Below, in pieces: positions 12,687-24,690 of a stretch of 64,000 nt of DNA. The notes beneath the pieces are model-generated. The model was not told where the DNA came from. It saw only the letters and a program-made list of their open reading frames with translations, and searched no databases. Source of the DNA: Penicillium oxalicum (taxonomy: Eukaryota; Ascomycota; Eurotiomycetes; Eurotiales; Aspergillaceae); the NCBI RefSeq assembly GCF_001723175.1, contig NC_064652.1, positions 4,018,222 to 4,082,221 on the forward strand, given 5' to 3'. A program made the translations under genes and the position numbers. Position 1 is the first letter of the stretch. Every line of letters starts with the position of its first letter.

Positions 12687-14290
12687 CTATACCTTGGTAG
12701 TCAAGCCCCATCCTCCAAGGCGCACACGTAGTATGACCATCACCAGGGTTGACACAGCATACGCTACTCCGCTGAACACAGATGCATACACATAGTCGCC
12801 TCCGTTCCCGGTGATTAGTTCGCCGGCAATTGGGGGACTGGTCAATGCACCCAGACCAGCCACTGCAAACGCGGTGCCCATCCGATATCCGACCTCGTTG
12901 GGTGGGGATATGGTCAAGGCAATCATGGGCCCTAGTCCAATAGTCGCACCCGACACAAAGCCAAACAGGAGGGTGAAAACGATGATAGCAGCGTTGCTGC
13001 GTGAGGGAAGCCATGAGCCGAGTATGATGACCATGGATGCAATCATTGCGAGGATAAAGACGTTGCAAATCCCGTATTTGCGTGCCCAAAATTGGGGGAC
13101 GATTCGACCGAAAAAACTAAGATACCAACTCCGTGAGATTTCTAATCCATGAAGTTGGGGAGTTCTGTTTCTTCTCTGCAATTCTCTTACCTAATGCCAT
13201 TCAGGATTGGAATTAGATTATATCCCATCTGGACCGACATGCCATAGTGGATTGAGGATATCACCATGTAAACGTAAGGAATAAACATGCCCCCTGCAAA
13301 AGTCAGTCTGCCAGAAAAGTCGGAGGAAGATGAGCGCAGGTGACGTACAATACATAAAGAAGCTGACGAGGCACAAGAGTAGAAAATTACATTCCCGCAA
13401 TGGGGTCAGATAATTCTTGAGCTTGAACTCCTTGGGGATGTGTGTTACATTTGAGGAAATCAACGTGTATGTGATGACCATGAGAACAAGAATTAGAAAT
13501 GCGCAGGCACGCATGGTCCAGGCAAACCCGATTGATGATAGCAGATGGTTCACCATGAAAGGGAAGACGACACCACCCAAAGAGGAACCGGCAATGGTGA
13601 CTCCACCAGCCAATGCTCGGCGATCGTGGAAGTAAGTTGTCGGCTGCAAAATAATACTTCTGTGAGTTGTCCGCGTGGGGAGACAGTGGCAGCGACCAAG
13701 GGTGGTACGTCACTTACCGCGGTCATGGCCGGAGTGATAATCAACGATGTTCCGATCCCAGAACACACCGACTGACTCAATATGAATTGATAATATCTAG
13801 TTGCCAGACTAGTCATCATGAGGCCAAAGACATGGAAAAAGCAGCCGATCATGATCGGAAGACGCGGTCCGTAACCATCATACAGTCGTCCAGCTACAGG
13901 TGACACTCCGAGCATGAAGAAAACTACATGGAAGATGTCAGTTCAGGGTCTGGGTAACCACACTACTCGTTGATACTGAGTGAAAGACATACAGAGCACG
14001 GAGGATATCCATCCTACCTGGGAACTCGAATAATCCCGTAGTTGGTTCATCTCATATTCGGCCTGAAATATGGCAACGCAGTTGACCCAGCCAAAGGAAG
14101 CAAACATGCCCATAAAACCAGCAGCTAACGACAACCAGGCTTTGGCACCTTGCTTCTTAGGGGTCGAGGTGATAACTGGACTCGCATCTTTCGTCGTGGA
14201 GTTTGTCGCCAACTCATCTTGATGAGGAGGGTGCGTGCCCTTCTCAAGGCTGGACTCGCTATGGGTACGTGGGTCGCGTGTTTCGGACAT
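12687..14290 (-). CDS. MFS transporter, monocarboxylate (MCT/SLC16-like) type
   Basis: Plasma-membrane permease likely exporting the cluster product or moving a precursor. Five exons: 14290-13993, 13923-13718, 13643-13349, 13293-13191 and 13116-12687. Introns are 55-74 bp with good GT-AG ends (GTATGT, GTAAGT, GTACGT, GTAAGA), in phase throughout, giving 443 residues. A polar N-terminal tail of ~50 residues leads to a first helix with [32 protein letters not shown] between early helices is the MFS loop-2 motif, and [23 protein letters not shown] is the typical fungal MCT helix 5 region. The last exon carries [21 protein letters not shown]. The gene looks intact. It is divergent from the Zn2Cys6 regulator. 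Confidence 0.9.
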
Positions 14291-14854
14291 TCTTTGTGGT
14301 AAACTGGAGTATCCTCAAAACTCTCAAATTGAGGACGGCGTGGATGATTTCTATAGCAATTTTTCCAGATCCTAACCGTCATTCATGTCCCTGTCTCCCC
14401 AGCGACTCCGACCCTGGCTGCTGGCCGAGTCCATTCGGACTCACCACTAGTAGCGGACATGTCGGTCCATAATCCTTCCATGCAAGATTCAGTGCCATCG
14501 GACAAAATCACGAGACATCAATTTTCCGTCCAATGCCAAGGCGGATCCGAGACAAAAGAACCCACTTGAAGTCCAAAGGCCGGTTGGAACCAGAACGTAG
14601 GTCGGGCGCGTCTGCCTGAGGGTCGGATGCATGTGGACTGTATCCACTTTTAATTTTGAATGTGCACGGGCGAGTGAGTGAGGTGGCTAATTAGCTCGGC
14701 GAGTAGCGTTCGGGCGGCATTCGAGCGGTGTTCGTCGAATACCGTCTCGGATCCCTCTTCCCATTTGAGTTCCCCTCCCCCTTTCAGTCTTCAATGTTCC
14801 TCTTCCGCTCGACTGAGATTGCCTAGCAAATGACCAGCCAGAATGGAATCTACT
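14291..14854. promoter_or_regulatory. Divergent promoter region between MFS-1 and the Zn2Cys6 regulator
   Basis: A 564 bp stretch with several CGG/CCG triplets (near 14433, 14463, 14542, 14578 and 14607). The AAGTCCG 7-mer of the other cluster promoters is absent; the nearest forms are AAGTCCA near 14569 and CGGACTC near 14437. Confidence 0.35.
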
Positions 14855-16841
14855 ATGCGCTCGCCTTTGCCTTACGGAAATGCATGTGCCACCTGTGCTC
14901 GCGCCAAGTGCCGTTGCGTCCCCCGGAACGGTGGTCGCGGCCGCTGTGAAAGGTGAGCGGACCAACATCGTCCCGAGGCACACCATCCACACCCGTGCGA
15001 CGGGAAATGGCTTAGGAGTCATTTGATTCTGATATCATTAGCAGATGTCACCATTTGAACAAAGAATGCCGCGCTCCTCAGGGACGTCGCAAGATCCAGC
15101 CGAAGACCTTGTCCAGGTCGGTTCAGCTAGAACGGAAAATGGATGGCTTGATGTCGCTGCTGACCTCCTTTGGCGGTCGGACGGATCTGCCAACGCCGGT
15201 TCAGAGACAATCTGAGGTGCAGGGGATGTGGCGAACTGAGGTCGAATCAGGAACGGAAGATGAAGAAACATCAGCAAGTGAAGAAGAATATCTGCGCGCT
15301 TTTCGGACCCAGCGGCTGCAGTTCCTCCCCCTGATCCACATACCAGCCACAACAACCGTTGGTGATCTGAAACTACAGTCTCCATTCTTGTGGCAGTGTA
15401 TTTCTGCTGTGGAAAGTAAGAATACAGCACGTCAAGCAACCTTGTGTGTTAAGATCCGTGAGTTGGCTGGCAAGAGGCTGCTGGTCGACTGTGATAAGTC
15501 CCTGGATCTATTGCAGGGAGTATTGGTTTATCTCGCATGGTATGGTGTGCTCCACTCCCGTTGTGGCTCAGTGACATAGAGCTTGCTGAATTTCTCTCCC
15601 TCCCTTGCTTATTTTCGACCAGGATCACGTTGCACAGTCAGCCGCACAAGTCATCGCTCTGTATGTATTCCCAGATGGCGATCGGGCTAGTCTTCGAGCT
15701 GGGCCTCAACAAGCCCGCGCCTCCGGATCTTAGTATGACCGTCTCAAATTCAAATGCCGTAGGACATATGCCGGGCTTGGAAGCATCGATTTCAACTCGG
15801 CGCACGATGCATGAACGCCGGGCAGTTCTAAGCTGCTTTGTGCTGACTTCTATGTAAGACCCCGCATCCGCCAAGGCGATTGAGCATCAAATTGACAGGA
15901 CTCGTACAGAATTGCGCAGTTCTTGGGTCGAATGGGACCATTGCAATGGACCTCGCACATGAAGCAGTGTCTTGATATTTTAGCGGAGAGTGAAGAATCG
16001 CCTGGTGATAGAGTGCTAGTCCAGTTGACGCGTACCCGACTTCTAGTGGACCAGATCTCTCACGGCCCCTGGAGTGAGGGTCTCTATGGCCTTAATTCGG
16101 CGCAAACCCTAGCCACCTTCCATCTCAAGGCACTCCAGTCACAGCTGGAGACTATTAGGGCTGAGATTCCCATTCAATTGGCTGACAACAGTATGCGCAT
16201 CCCCTTCCCCTAGCAAAGGGATGTTTGATTCAAAGCTACTTACCTAACCTGTCTTAGAACCCATTCTCTTTCATTTGTTCGACACAGAGCTTAGTCTTTA
16301 CGAAGCTGCGCTTGTTAAGCCCCTGGCAGACGAAGATTTCAGCTCCCAGCGGCTTGATCATCTCTACGCCTGTCTCCGCGTGGTGAAACAGTTCTTTGAT
16401 CTATTTTTCACAATCCCTCCAGCTGGATACACGTCCCTGGCGCTCCCTTATATTGCACAGGTGTCGCACTGCCTGGTGATTCTCTTCCGCCTATCTACTT
16501 TGGACTATCCAGGATGGGACAAGAGCACGGTAAAAAACACGGCGGACATACTCTGCATTGCGGAGCAGATTTCCACACGGATGGCTCAGGTGGGGGATGC
16601 GATTGGGATGCGCAGTGAGGGTGCGTATGGTGATCCGTTCAGTAAATGGGGAATGATGATGCAGAAGCTTCGGAGTGAATGGGCAATACGATTGCCAGAT
16701 TGCTCGGAGGTGGTTGTGGACCGAAGCTCAGCCGAATCATCCTTTCCGAGCATTGAAATGGGTGATCTGGATTGCTTTGTGAATTGGTCAGAGTTGGGGT
16801 GGGTGATGGAAGGGGCTGGGGCTGGAGGATTTATACAGTGA
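14855..16841 (+). CDS. Zn2Cys6 fungal transcription factor
   Basis: Probable pathway-specific regulator. Five exons: 14855-14952, 15045-15539, 15623-15853, 15910-16190 and 16258-16841, giving 562 residues. The zinc cluster is built across the first intron (14953-15044, 92 bp) and reads C-x2-C-x6-C-x9-C-x2-C-x6-C, starting CATCARAKCRC and ending CHHLNKEC. A basic linker follows, then an acidic stretch (SGTEDEETSASEEE) and the fungal-specific middle homology region with QMAIGLVFELGLNKP and RRAVLSCFVLTS. The fourth exon is best read from 15910 (acceptor TCGTACAG), giving LTSIIAQFLGRMGPLQW; the nearer acceptor at 15899 breaks frame. The start is the ATG eight codons before the first Cys; a further upstream ATG at 14830 is out of frame. 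Confidence 0.9.
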
Positions 16842-17341
16842 CAGTTCTCTTAAATGTTTCGTTGATCTCCACTGATATATATGGATTCATTTCAATGCCA
16901 ATGGATATCAAATCATAACCAATACCTCCTCGGGCTTCTTTCGTCGCGTTTGATTAAGAGTTCAGTATTGGATTAGATCAGGAAACACCAAATGTCCGTC
17001 ACCTAGGCAATTGCCTTGATGAATATTGCTTCGAATTTGAACATAGCTACTGCAGTGGAGGTTTCAAATTGTTCTAAAAATCCGAATTACATGAAACCAC
17101 TGTCCGACCGGCGACTTGGCACGGGAGGCACGGCGTTCCAGCAGGGATGGAACGGGAAGAGCGGCGTTCGGGGATGGCAGCAACCAACGCCGTTCTCCCC
17201 TTTCCATACTTAATGGAGGCAAAGTCCACACAGTCTTCAGTCGCCAACACTCAATGCAATACAAACTGAAAATTAAAACTAGAACATCAAAACATCAGGA
17301 GGAGAAACAGTCATCGACATCGAAGCTCCATCACAGCCAGT
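16842..17341. promoter_or_regulatory. Intergenic region upstream of MFS-2
   Basis: 500 bp between two co-directional genes; holds the regulator's 3' end and the MFS-2 promoter. CGG/CCG triplets occur near 17103-17110 (TGTCCGACCGG), but AAGTCCG is absent. No gene seen. Confidence 0.5.
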
Positions 17342-19387
17342 ATGAGCGAAGATAGTCAGCCACGTCTTCTGGAATCCGATCCCAACCCGGGGGACCGTGA
17401 TCTGAAAGCAGTAAATTCCAATCCAAGTGACAATCGACTCAACAATCAAAGCGATGATTATGAGCCGGAATGGGTGGAGGGAATCACTCTGGTGATGGTG
17501 ATCTCAGGTATCACCCTTGTCGTGTTTTTGATGCTGTTGGATATGTCGTTTGTTTCCACGGTATGACCTCAAATCGAATGCTGGAGACATGAGACCTTGG
17601 ACTGATATAGGCAGGCCATACCAAAAATCACCACTCAATTTGACTCACTGGGTGACGTTGCATGGTACGGGAGTGCATATACAATCTCCAGGTATGCCCG
17701 GTGGAATGTAATGCAATCTAAAACAAATGCAGAATTAGAATGGCTAACAAGTATCACTCACTCTCTAGTGCTGCCTTCCAGCCGCTGACCGGGAAATTTT
17801 ACAACTACCTGTCATCAAAGTGGACCTTCCTCTCTTTCTTCGGTATATTCGAAGTGGGCTCCTTGGTTTGTGGGGTAGCAAATTCCTCCAAAATGCTCAT
17901 CATCGGCCGCGCTGTGGCAGGTGTTGGATCATCGGGCATGATGAACGGGGCGTTAAATATACTGGCCGGTGCAGTGCCGATCAAAAGGAGACCAACAATG
18001 ATTGGGATCATCATGGGGGGTAATTTACTTGCCAAGAAAATGATCTTGTCACGGAGCTGATATTCCTCACAGTTGGTCAACTGGGCTTAGTTGGAGGGCC
18101 ACTGGTTGGTGGTGCTTTTACGACTTACTCGACTTGGCGATGGTGTTAGTTTTCACGGCCGATGGCGATGATATTCAATCAAAATGCACTGCTGACCTTA
18201 GCTTAGGCTTCTACATGAACCTTCCTGTCGGGGCGTTAGTTAGTTGGTGTCCTGCTCCTCTTCACACGCGTCCCAGATCAAAAGCCAAAACAACCCGCCC
18301 GCGAGGTTCTACGTTCAGTGGTCCTTCGGAGATTCGACTTCATTGGGTTTGTGCTTTTCGCACCAGCCTCGATCATGCTTCTTCTCGCTCTACAATATGG
18401 TGGGAATGAGTACTCTTGGGACAGTGCAACTGTCATTGGCTTAATCTGTGGATCGGTCGCGACTTTCGTGGTTTTTGGTTTGTGGGAACGGCATATGGGC
18501 ATCGAGGCAATGATTCCGGGTCATTTAGTTCGCGATAAGATTGTCTTTTTCAGCAGTCTACTGTCGATGATGATATTTGGGTTCACGATGATTCTCTCAT
18601 ACTATCTGCCCATCTACTTCCAGTCTGTCCGGGACAAGTCCGCCTTGGTAAGCGGTGTCGACTTGTTGCCAAATATTCTATGCCAGCTGGTCATGGCCGT
18701 GGTATCCGGGGTGCTGAGTGAGTTTTTCTCCCTCTCTCTCGTTTCCTTTTACACCCCTAACCAGTTTTATAGCCTCAAAGCTTGGCTACTATCTTCCCTG
18801 GGGAGTTTTTGGTGCTATTCTAAATGCCCTAGGAAACGGCCTGCTCTCCACTTTGTCGCCCACTACCTCGGTGCCCAGTTGGGCCGGCTACGAATCTTTG
18901 GTAGGATTCGGTCGAGGTGCCATCTCCCAAGTAGTCAGTTCTGCATTCCGCGTCCTCCTCCTCTTGCTTCAATATACTAATACCTACCCAGCCCATGATT
19001 GCCATCCAGAACGCGGTCAAAGGTGATGACGTCTCAACCGCCATGGCTATGATGACCTGTGCCCAGACCTTTGGTGGGGCCATCTTCCTGGCCGTGGGGC
19101 AAGTCATATTCGCCCAGACCCTCAGGCAGAAGATCCCCGAGTACGCCCCCTCAGCGAATGTCGACGAAATAATCGCTGCCGGTGCGACCGGATTCCGCGA
19201 AAATGTGTCGGCGCAGAACTTGCCGGGCGTGTTGGCAGCGTACGCAAAGAGTGTAGACTCAGTTTTCTATTTGAATGTTGCGCTATCTTGTGCCCAGTTT
19301 GTTTTCGCATGGGGAGTTGGATGGAAGAGTGTGAAGAAGGAGAAGCAAAAGGATTCGGAGGAGGAGAAAGTGGTAGAGTCGGCGTGA
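17342..19387 (+). pseudogene. MFS drug:H+ antiporter (DHA2-like, 14-helix type) with a frameshift
   Basis: Encodes an efflux pump of the kind common in toxin and metabolite clusters. Exons: 17342-17560, 17615-17691, 17769-18019, 18073-18144, 18207-18717, 18773-18930 and 18992-19387, with introns between 50 and 77 bp and consistent phase. Conserved parts: [45 protein letters not shown] (antiporter motif C region), [27 protein letters not shown]. In exon 5 the frame breaks at 18236-18243, where TTAG is present twice in tandem. With one copy the frame would run on smoothly into the [12 protein letters not shown] segment, and everything after it is intact to the stop. As written, the protein stops after about six helices. 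It may be a recent mutation or an assembly error. Confidence 0.85.
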
Positions 19388-21039
19388 GGCTCAGGTGTCC
19401 TGTCAGATCAGATTATGTTGCTCACTAGATCATTAAATTTCTCTCCTCTGTAAACTTACGTGCCCATATTAATATATCATTCCGGATCCATGTGGTTTCA
19501 AAGGCAGTTAGGGACTACTTAAAATAATTACTAGTATTTAGGCATCCTTCAAGTTCCATTTGCTCCTTACTAATAGTTATGTGTCTTAAAACCTACTTCT
19601 TAGGTTATTATTTTCTATGCATCCTTTTTTCTTTTCTACCCGCCCTTTGATCCAATAGAGATTTCTACGTATGATGCTGCATCTGCAGTTTATAAGATAG
19701 AACTTGACTTCACACATGCAAAAATGCTTTTAATAGCAGTTAGCAAGTTTATACCGATAGTCTAACATTGCGCTTTCTACATTATTTGCGCATCTTCAGA
19801 GCGTGCATATCCTGAACCCCTAACTGATACCACTCCAGATATCTAATTTGGGACCATATATCTCAGAATAAGCTATCCTATATATCCTAAAAAATTGACT
19901 GTTTCACAGACCATTCATGCTTGTGTGATAGAATCATGTTTACACCACGTTGAAAATTGAGAATCCCTCTATCGCGCCCCCGTCACGGCCCACAAATATA
20001 CAAAACATCTTCCTTGGCGTCCATGGAACTACTTAGTCATGAATGTGGTACTTCCTGTATCTCAACTCCTGTAAGTAATGTTTCATTCAAATTTGATGTG
20101 TGTAAGGAATAAGTTATCTAATATATATAAACTTTAAAGTACGACCGTACGAAGGTGAGGAAATAGAAAAAACATAAGCGTTAGAATAAGACGGAAAATC
20201 TATAGCTGTGTTACGGCGGAGCCGAACAAGTACCCGTTACGTCACCCTACTATATATACCTGACTTGGGGCAATGGTATCCGCAACCGCGGATATTAACG
20301 ACCTTTTATGGTCTTGTTGGTTAGTGTCCGCCCAGAACGCTTCCGTAACAATCCGCTCCAGATACCCAATTAATTAGAAAACCGCTCTAATGTATGGAGT
20401 TTGTAAGCTAAATATATTTGTAACAGCTGGAATTATGATTTAAATAACATAGCAAGCATCATATATAGATATCGAAAGAACAAGCTATTACCTCTTATCA
20501 AGGCCCAAAAGCAGAGCTCGAACTTGGTACGGTTTTGACAAATTAAATATGTTTACAATGTTAGTAAATCGGCCTAAGCTTAATATTTCCGGCGGTCGGG
20601 AAGGCTGGGTTGGGCTTTGGCCTTTGTGGGCTTTGCAGAAGGCTACGAGAATGCTCTTCCTTGATGGCGCATGCACCAGGAAGAGACTAGGATCTGCACT
20701 ATCTCTCCGATCAGAAAATACGACTACGTTGATTAATGACTAAAGATCAGAAAGAGAAAGGTAGCAGCAAGTCCGGAGAATATGGTTGCCGGGATAGAAT
20801 ATTGAGCCATGCGGCGCTTTTAAAATGGGTTAGCCTCTCTTCTGTCCACATTGAGCTGTCTACAGAGCGAGTCAGATTTTACGGTACAGTATAAATATCC
20901 GCAACTACAATGGCTGATCGGAAAATGAAAGATTGGTATCGAAGGAAGATAAAATTTCCGGCATCTAAGATCTAGCAGGGTGCATCCAACAGCGAGCAAG
21001 TTGTTAGAACAGAATCCCGGCAAGGGCTAGCATCTATTC
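19388..21039. other. AT-rich intergenic region
   Basis: 1.65 kb without a recognisable gene. It contains one further AAGTCCG (near 20771) and short frames with no family resemblance. A possible old transposon end lies near 20213-20260 (ACGGCGGAGCCGAAC...), not verifiable by eye. Confidence 0.5.
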
Positions 21040-22166
21040 TCACATTACACCTTGAATTTTTATCTCCTCCGACAGACAGCTACTTATTCCAGCAACATCA
21101 AACTCTGATTTGGTCTCTTTCCACAACTGATCAATCAGGCTCGGATCCGTGTACATCATGGGCGGATATCTCATCATCTGTCAGTGCTCTGAAACTCCAA
21201 ATGTTCGACGGTCAAAAACAAAGAGGAGACTTACGGGAGAATATCGCCCTCACTAATCATGCTCCCGTGGCTTTTGGGCCCCTGCAAGATGGCAGCTGCC
21301 AAATAGACCCTTGCGCCTTGCTCAGGAGTTCGCCCCACCAGGCGAATTAGGCTGGAGACGATAGCCTGCTTAGCCCAATTACTGTCGGGCTCTCTGACAA
21401 AAGCAGTCCCTTTGCATAGACCCGGACAGGCGACATTGACAATGACTTGGTCCGGCGAAACAAGGTCACGGGCAAGTTTCGCCACAAACATGAGCACAAA
21501 GAGCTTGCTCATCTTGTACTGCTCGAATCCATCAAACCCCTCGGACGAGTTAGCTGCCTGTAGGAGTGGCCGACTTTTTAGTTCCCGAGCATTCACCCAG
21601 TACACCGTGTCGGATCCGACGAGTGTCAGACGACCAGGAATGAAAACGGCGTCTTTCTTTTCCTTCTTAGCACCCAGTATGGGAAGCAGCAATAGTGCCA
21701 GAAAGACAGTGGAAAGAAAATTGACTTGTAGGGTGATCTCTCGCGGGGTTGTCTGGGGATTGGTGCAAGTCTGGAAACGTTTGAGCGCTAACCCGGCGTT
21801 TAGAATAGCAATATCCACTCGACCTAACTCAGAGTGGCAGCGGGACACAAACGCCTGAATTGAAGCGTAAGACTCCATTTCCAGCGCCCAGACTTCCACT
21901 CGTGCGTGAGGGAAGGATGCTTGGAGTTCCAAAGCTGCGGCTTCCCCCTTTCTCAATGATCGCACGGCTAGAATCAAGTGTGACAGCTGCAATGAAAGTA
22001 GCTGGCGAGCACATGCCAGACCAAGGCCCACATTAGCACCAGTGACAATCGCGACTTTCCCATCAAGGTTCCCCGTTACAGCTGGCACACTCTTCATCAG
22101 CTGTCTTGTCAGGAATGCGCCGAAGGATGCCTCTTTGGCCGCGTTGTCCTTCAGCTCGTCTGACAT
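21040..22166 (-). CDS. Short-chain dehydrogenase/reductase (SDR), fungal secondary-metabolism type
   Basis: NAD(P)H-dependent oxidoreductase, a plausible tailoring enzyme. Exons 22166-21235 and 21169-21040 give 353 residues. The Rossmann motif TGANVGLG is at residues ~43-50, NAG (ILNAGLA) follows, and the catalytic set is seen as LVGSDTVYW (Ser) and YKMSK (Tyr-x3-Lys). The intron (21170-21234) has donor GTAAGT. The acceptor chosen is GATGAG at 21170, because the nearer CAG leads straight to a stop; this yields the expected C-terminus DILPYPPMMYTDPS. Its upstream region has AAGTCCG at 22301-22307, shared with other cluster promoters, supporting membership in the cluster. Confidence 0.88.
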
Positions 22167-22300
22167 GGCGTAATGAAATTTGGCGTGTGTGTGGTGGCAG
22201 CGAGTGAAGGATTGGAGTCATTGAGAAGAGTGAAACAGGAAGGTATGATGGAATATGGATGATGGACAGATGGTGGATTGGTTATTATCTACAAGATCCA

Positions 22301-22307
22301 AAGTCCG
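22301..22307 (+). promoter_or_regulatory. AAGTCCG motif upstream of SDR
   Basis: The same 7-mer as in the PKS/P450-1 and P450-2/ER promoters, 135 bp upstream of the SDR start. Role inferred only. Confidence 0.3.
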
Positions 22308-22433
22308 GCTCTTACACGACTAGCGGATATGAAGAGCCCGGCCCCAAAGGCCGATGCAAGTATGCGTCGGTGTTGTCATTGGAAAATATACCGAGCTTGA
22401 GGTCACGGTGACGGGAACGCATCCTATACCCCC

Positions 22434-22915
22434 CTAATGCAAATTTTTTCTCCCTATTAAAGTTTGGTTTACACGCTCGGTGTGGCTGAATGCTAGGCTA
22501 TCGTCTCTGGTAAAGCAGCGAGCCGACAGTAACATCATAGCTAGAGTACTCATAGGCAGCTTTCTTGAAGTACAAATCAAGTAACTGGCCCTGGAGACAA
22601 AGGAATGAAGAGTGTAGGCCACAAGGTCTTTAATGAAGACGGGCTTGAGGCCGTATATATGGCTCAGTCGGCCGCTCTCCAGAATAAATGAGGCCATGTA
22701 CTAGGAAAGCTCACCGTCACTTGAAATATCATGGTGATAACCATTGATATGCTAGGTACCAGGGCAGTGGATCTCTCGCTCAAGTGAAAATGGAGATCAT
22801 CCATCGTTAGGTCTAGGTTGGACCGGTTGTTCTTCAGAAGAAGCATCACCAGCGAGAGATTTTGGGGCATAAGATCCGAAATGTGCGGTGTTGAAAATGA
22901 TCAATTCTGCTTGAG
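22434..22915 (-). pseudogene. Possible MFS transporter relic
   Basis: Two short frames in tandem resemble the start of a fungal DHA-type MFS protein. The better part is ASFILESGRLSHIYGLKPVF, which fits the helix 2/loop 2 motif (GRLxDxYGxKxxF). Upstream, NLDLTMDDLHFH may correspond to the end of helix 1. The frames are out of register and no later helices can be followed. The resemblance is by eye and weak. Confidence 0.35.
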
Positions 22916-24690
22916 ACATCTGTTTTACAGGGAGACATAATGATGGCTATGAAAATCGCCCAGAAGCAGGTCAAAGTGAATTGAGTTCCAAAGGGAGTCG
23001 GGAACTTGATTCTACCAACGCCGCATGACGGACTTAGCTTGGGGCTAAGCTAAGCGTTCGGACAATCTGACCCACTTCCATTTTAGCGTCCGAGAGTCAG
23101 GACTTTTCAGCCACTCATCACCACCCTGGCGCTGGAGATGCCACAAAAAACATCTTCCCGCCCAGAGCTGACCAATCCGGAAACTCCAAGCCTCCGGAGC
23201 ATGTGCTCGGGTCCCACTCATTCCATCGGACCCGGGGCCGCATACCCACAATTTCCACTTACCATCGACTTTACGATAATAGTAGTAGGTTGTTTTCAGA
23301 CATCTGTAGTTGCAAGTATCAAGTGCAACTTGAAGTAGCATAAAATGGCGTTGAGACAGATATGGACGCAACCTTCATACTAGGCTCTTCCATAGCATGC
23401 AACGTTGAAGCACCTTTCGCAATCCCAGTCCGGGTCCCGTATAAAATCAAGGCCTGCGGTTCAACTGGTCCGGACTAAAGGAAGCCCTGCCCTAGTGGTC
23501 TCTACGCAGGGTCTTAGGTAGTTTCTGCCGTATGCTGATATTCTGAGCACCTAACTCAGATTTGAAAGAGAAAATAATTAGAAACAAAGGCAAGCTTCAT
23601 CTAGATCAAATACTCCCGCAGAAGTGCTGTCACCTTGAAATCATCTTCTAAACCACTAACTAGACTAATCACCCCACATCGCTCCAAAGAATTATTATCC
23701 AACTGGTGTACGAGAACGCTCTTCTGTAGCACAGATGCGAGCCTCTACATCAGTTTGAAAGCATCAGCCACACTAGTGTTCAGCCCTTGAGCAACAGAAG
23801 TGCTGTGCGTATGGCACGTATCTCCCATTTCGGATGCGTGCTTTCCCTTCTAGAAATGGACTACGATGCAATTCTGTAGGGAGTATTAGCTGATCTAGAG
23901 TAGCTGATTGCGTCCATGGGCCAGTTATTGGGAATATCACACACTCTCTGCCGTACCAGATCTTTCAGAGCCCTATCATGTTATGTGGTGCGAGCATCTA
24001 TGGCGTGGGTCTTCGGGCCTTCCCTCGGACATCTGACAGAGATCACCTCCATTAAGCAGGACGTTCATTTGGTTCTTATTCAACGCATTAGGTATCAACA
24101 TCATGCGCCCCTTGACGGATCAGGTGGATGGTTGTATCGTGGCACTGCCCGGTCACACAGCGATATGTGTTTCTATAGATGAATGCAATTTTTGGGAATG
24201 TTTGGTCGACCTCCATACATATAGATAATTAGGTACTACTCAATCTCGACACCATCTTACGTCTGATAAGCGTTTATATCCCCACCGCGGAATCCGCTCT
24301 TGAATGCACTATTCTCTTTGTCGGACAACGAGCCAATCCTATGTTGCTCCATTCTCCGAAACGAGCGGGTCCGGCGCTACACTAGCATGTCTAGAGTGGG
24401 TTAATCTACAAATTATCTACACCAAAGAGCCTATGGCCTCCATAAATTGAAAAAGGCTAGAAAATACACCGTCAATCGGACCTGCCAGATTTGGAGTCGG
24501 TCGAATTCTCCTACCTGTTTTGGTCCGCACCGAATACATCCTCATAGTACCAACATACACCTGCAACGACAAATTAAGAAAGAAAAAGATAACCGACTAA
24601 CGTCATCCAAAGCGACACAATTCATTGAGTCTTCTACCTTAAGATAAGATAGCGATTCTTCAAGTATACCACATCGTACAATTTGCCTCT
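22916..24690. other. Intergenic region, no gene recognised
   Basis: About 1.8 kb between the MFS relic and the SRPBCC gene. Short frames exist on both strands but none carries a recognisable domain or codon pattern. Confidence 0.5.

Noticed and set aside
15854..15898. Short intron ending at the first CAG in the regulator gene
   Set aside because: It throws the following conserved region out of frame; the acceptor at 15909 restores AQFLGRMGPLQW.
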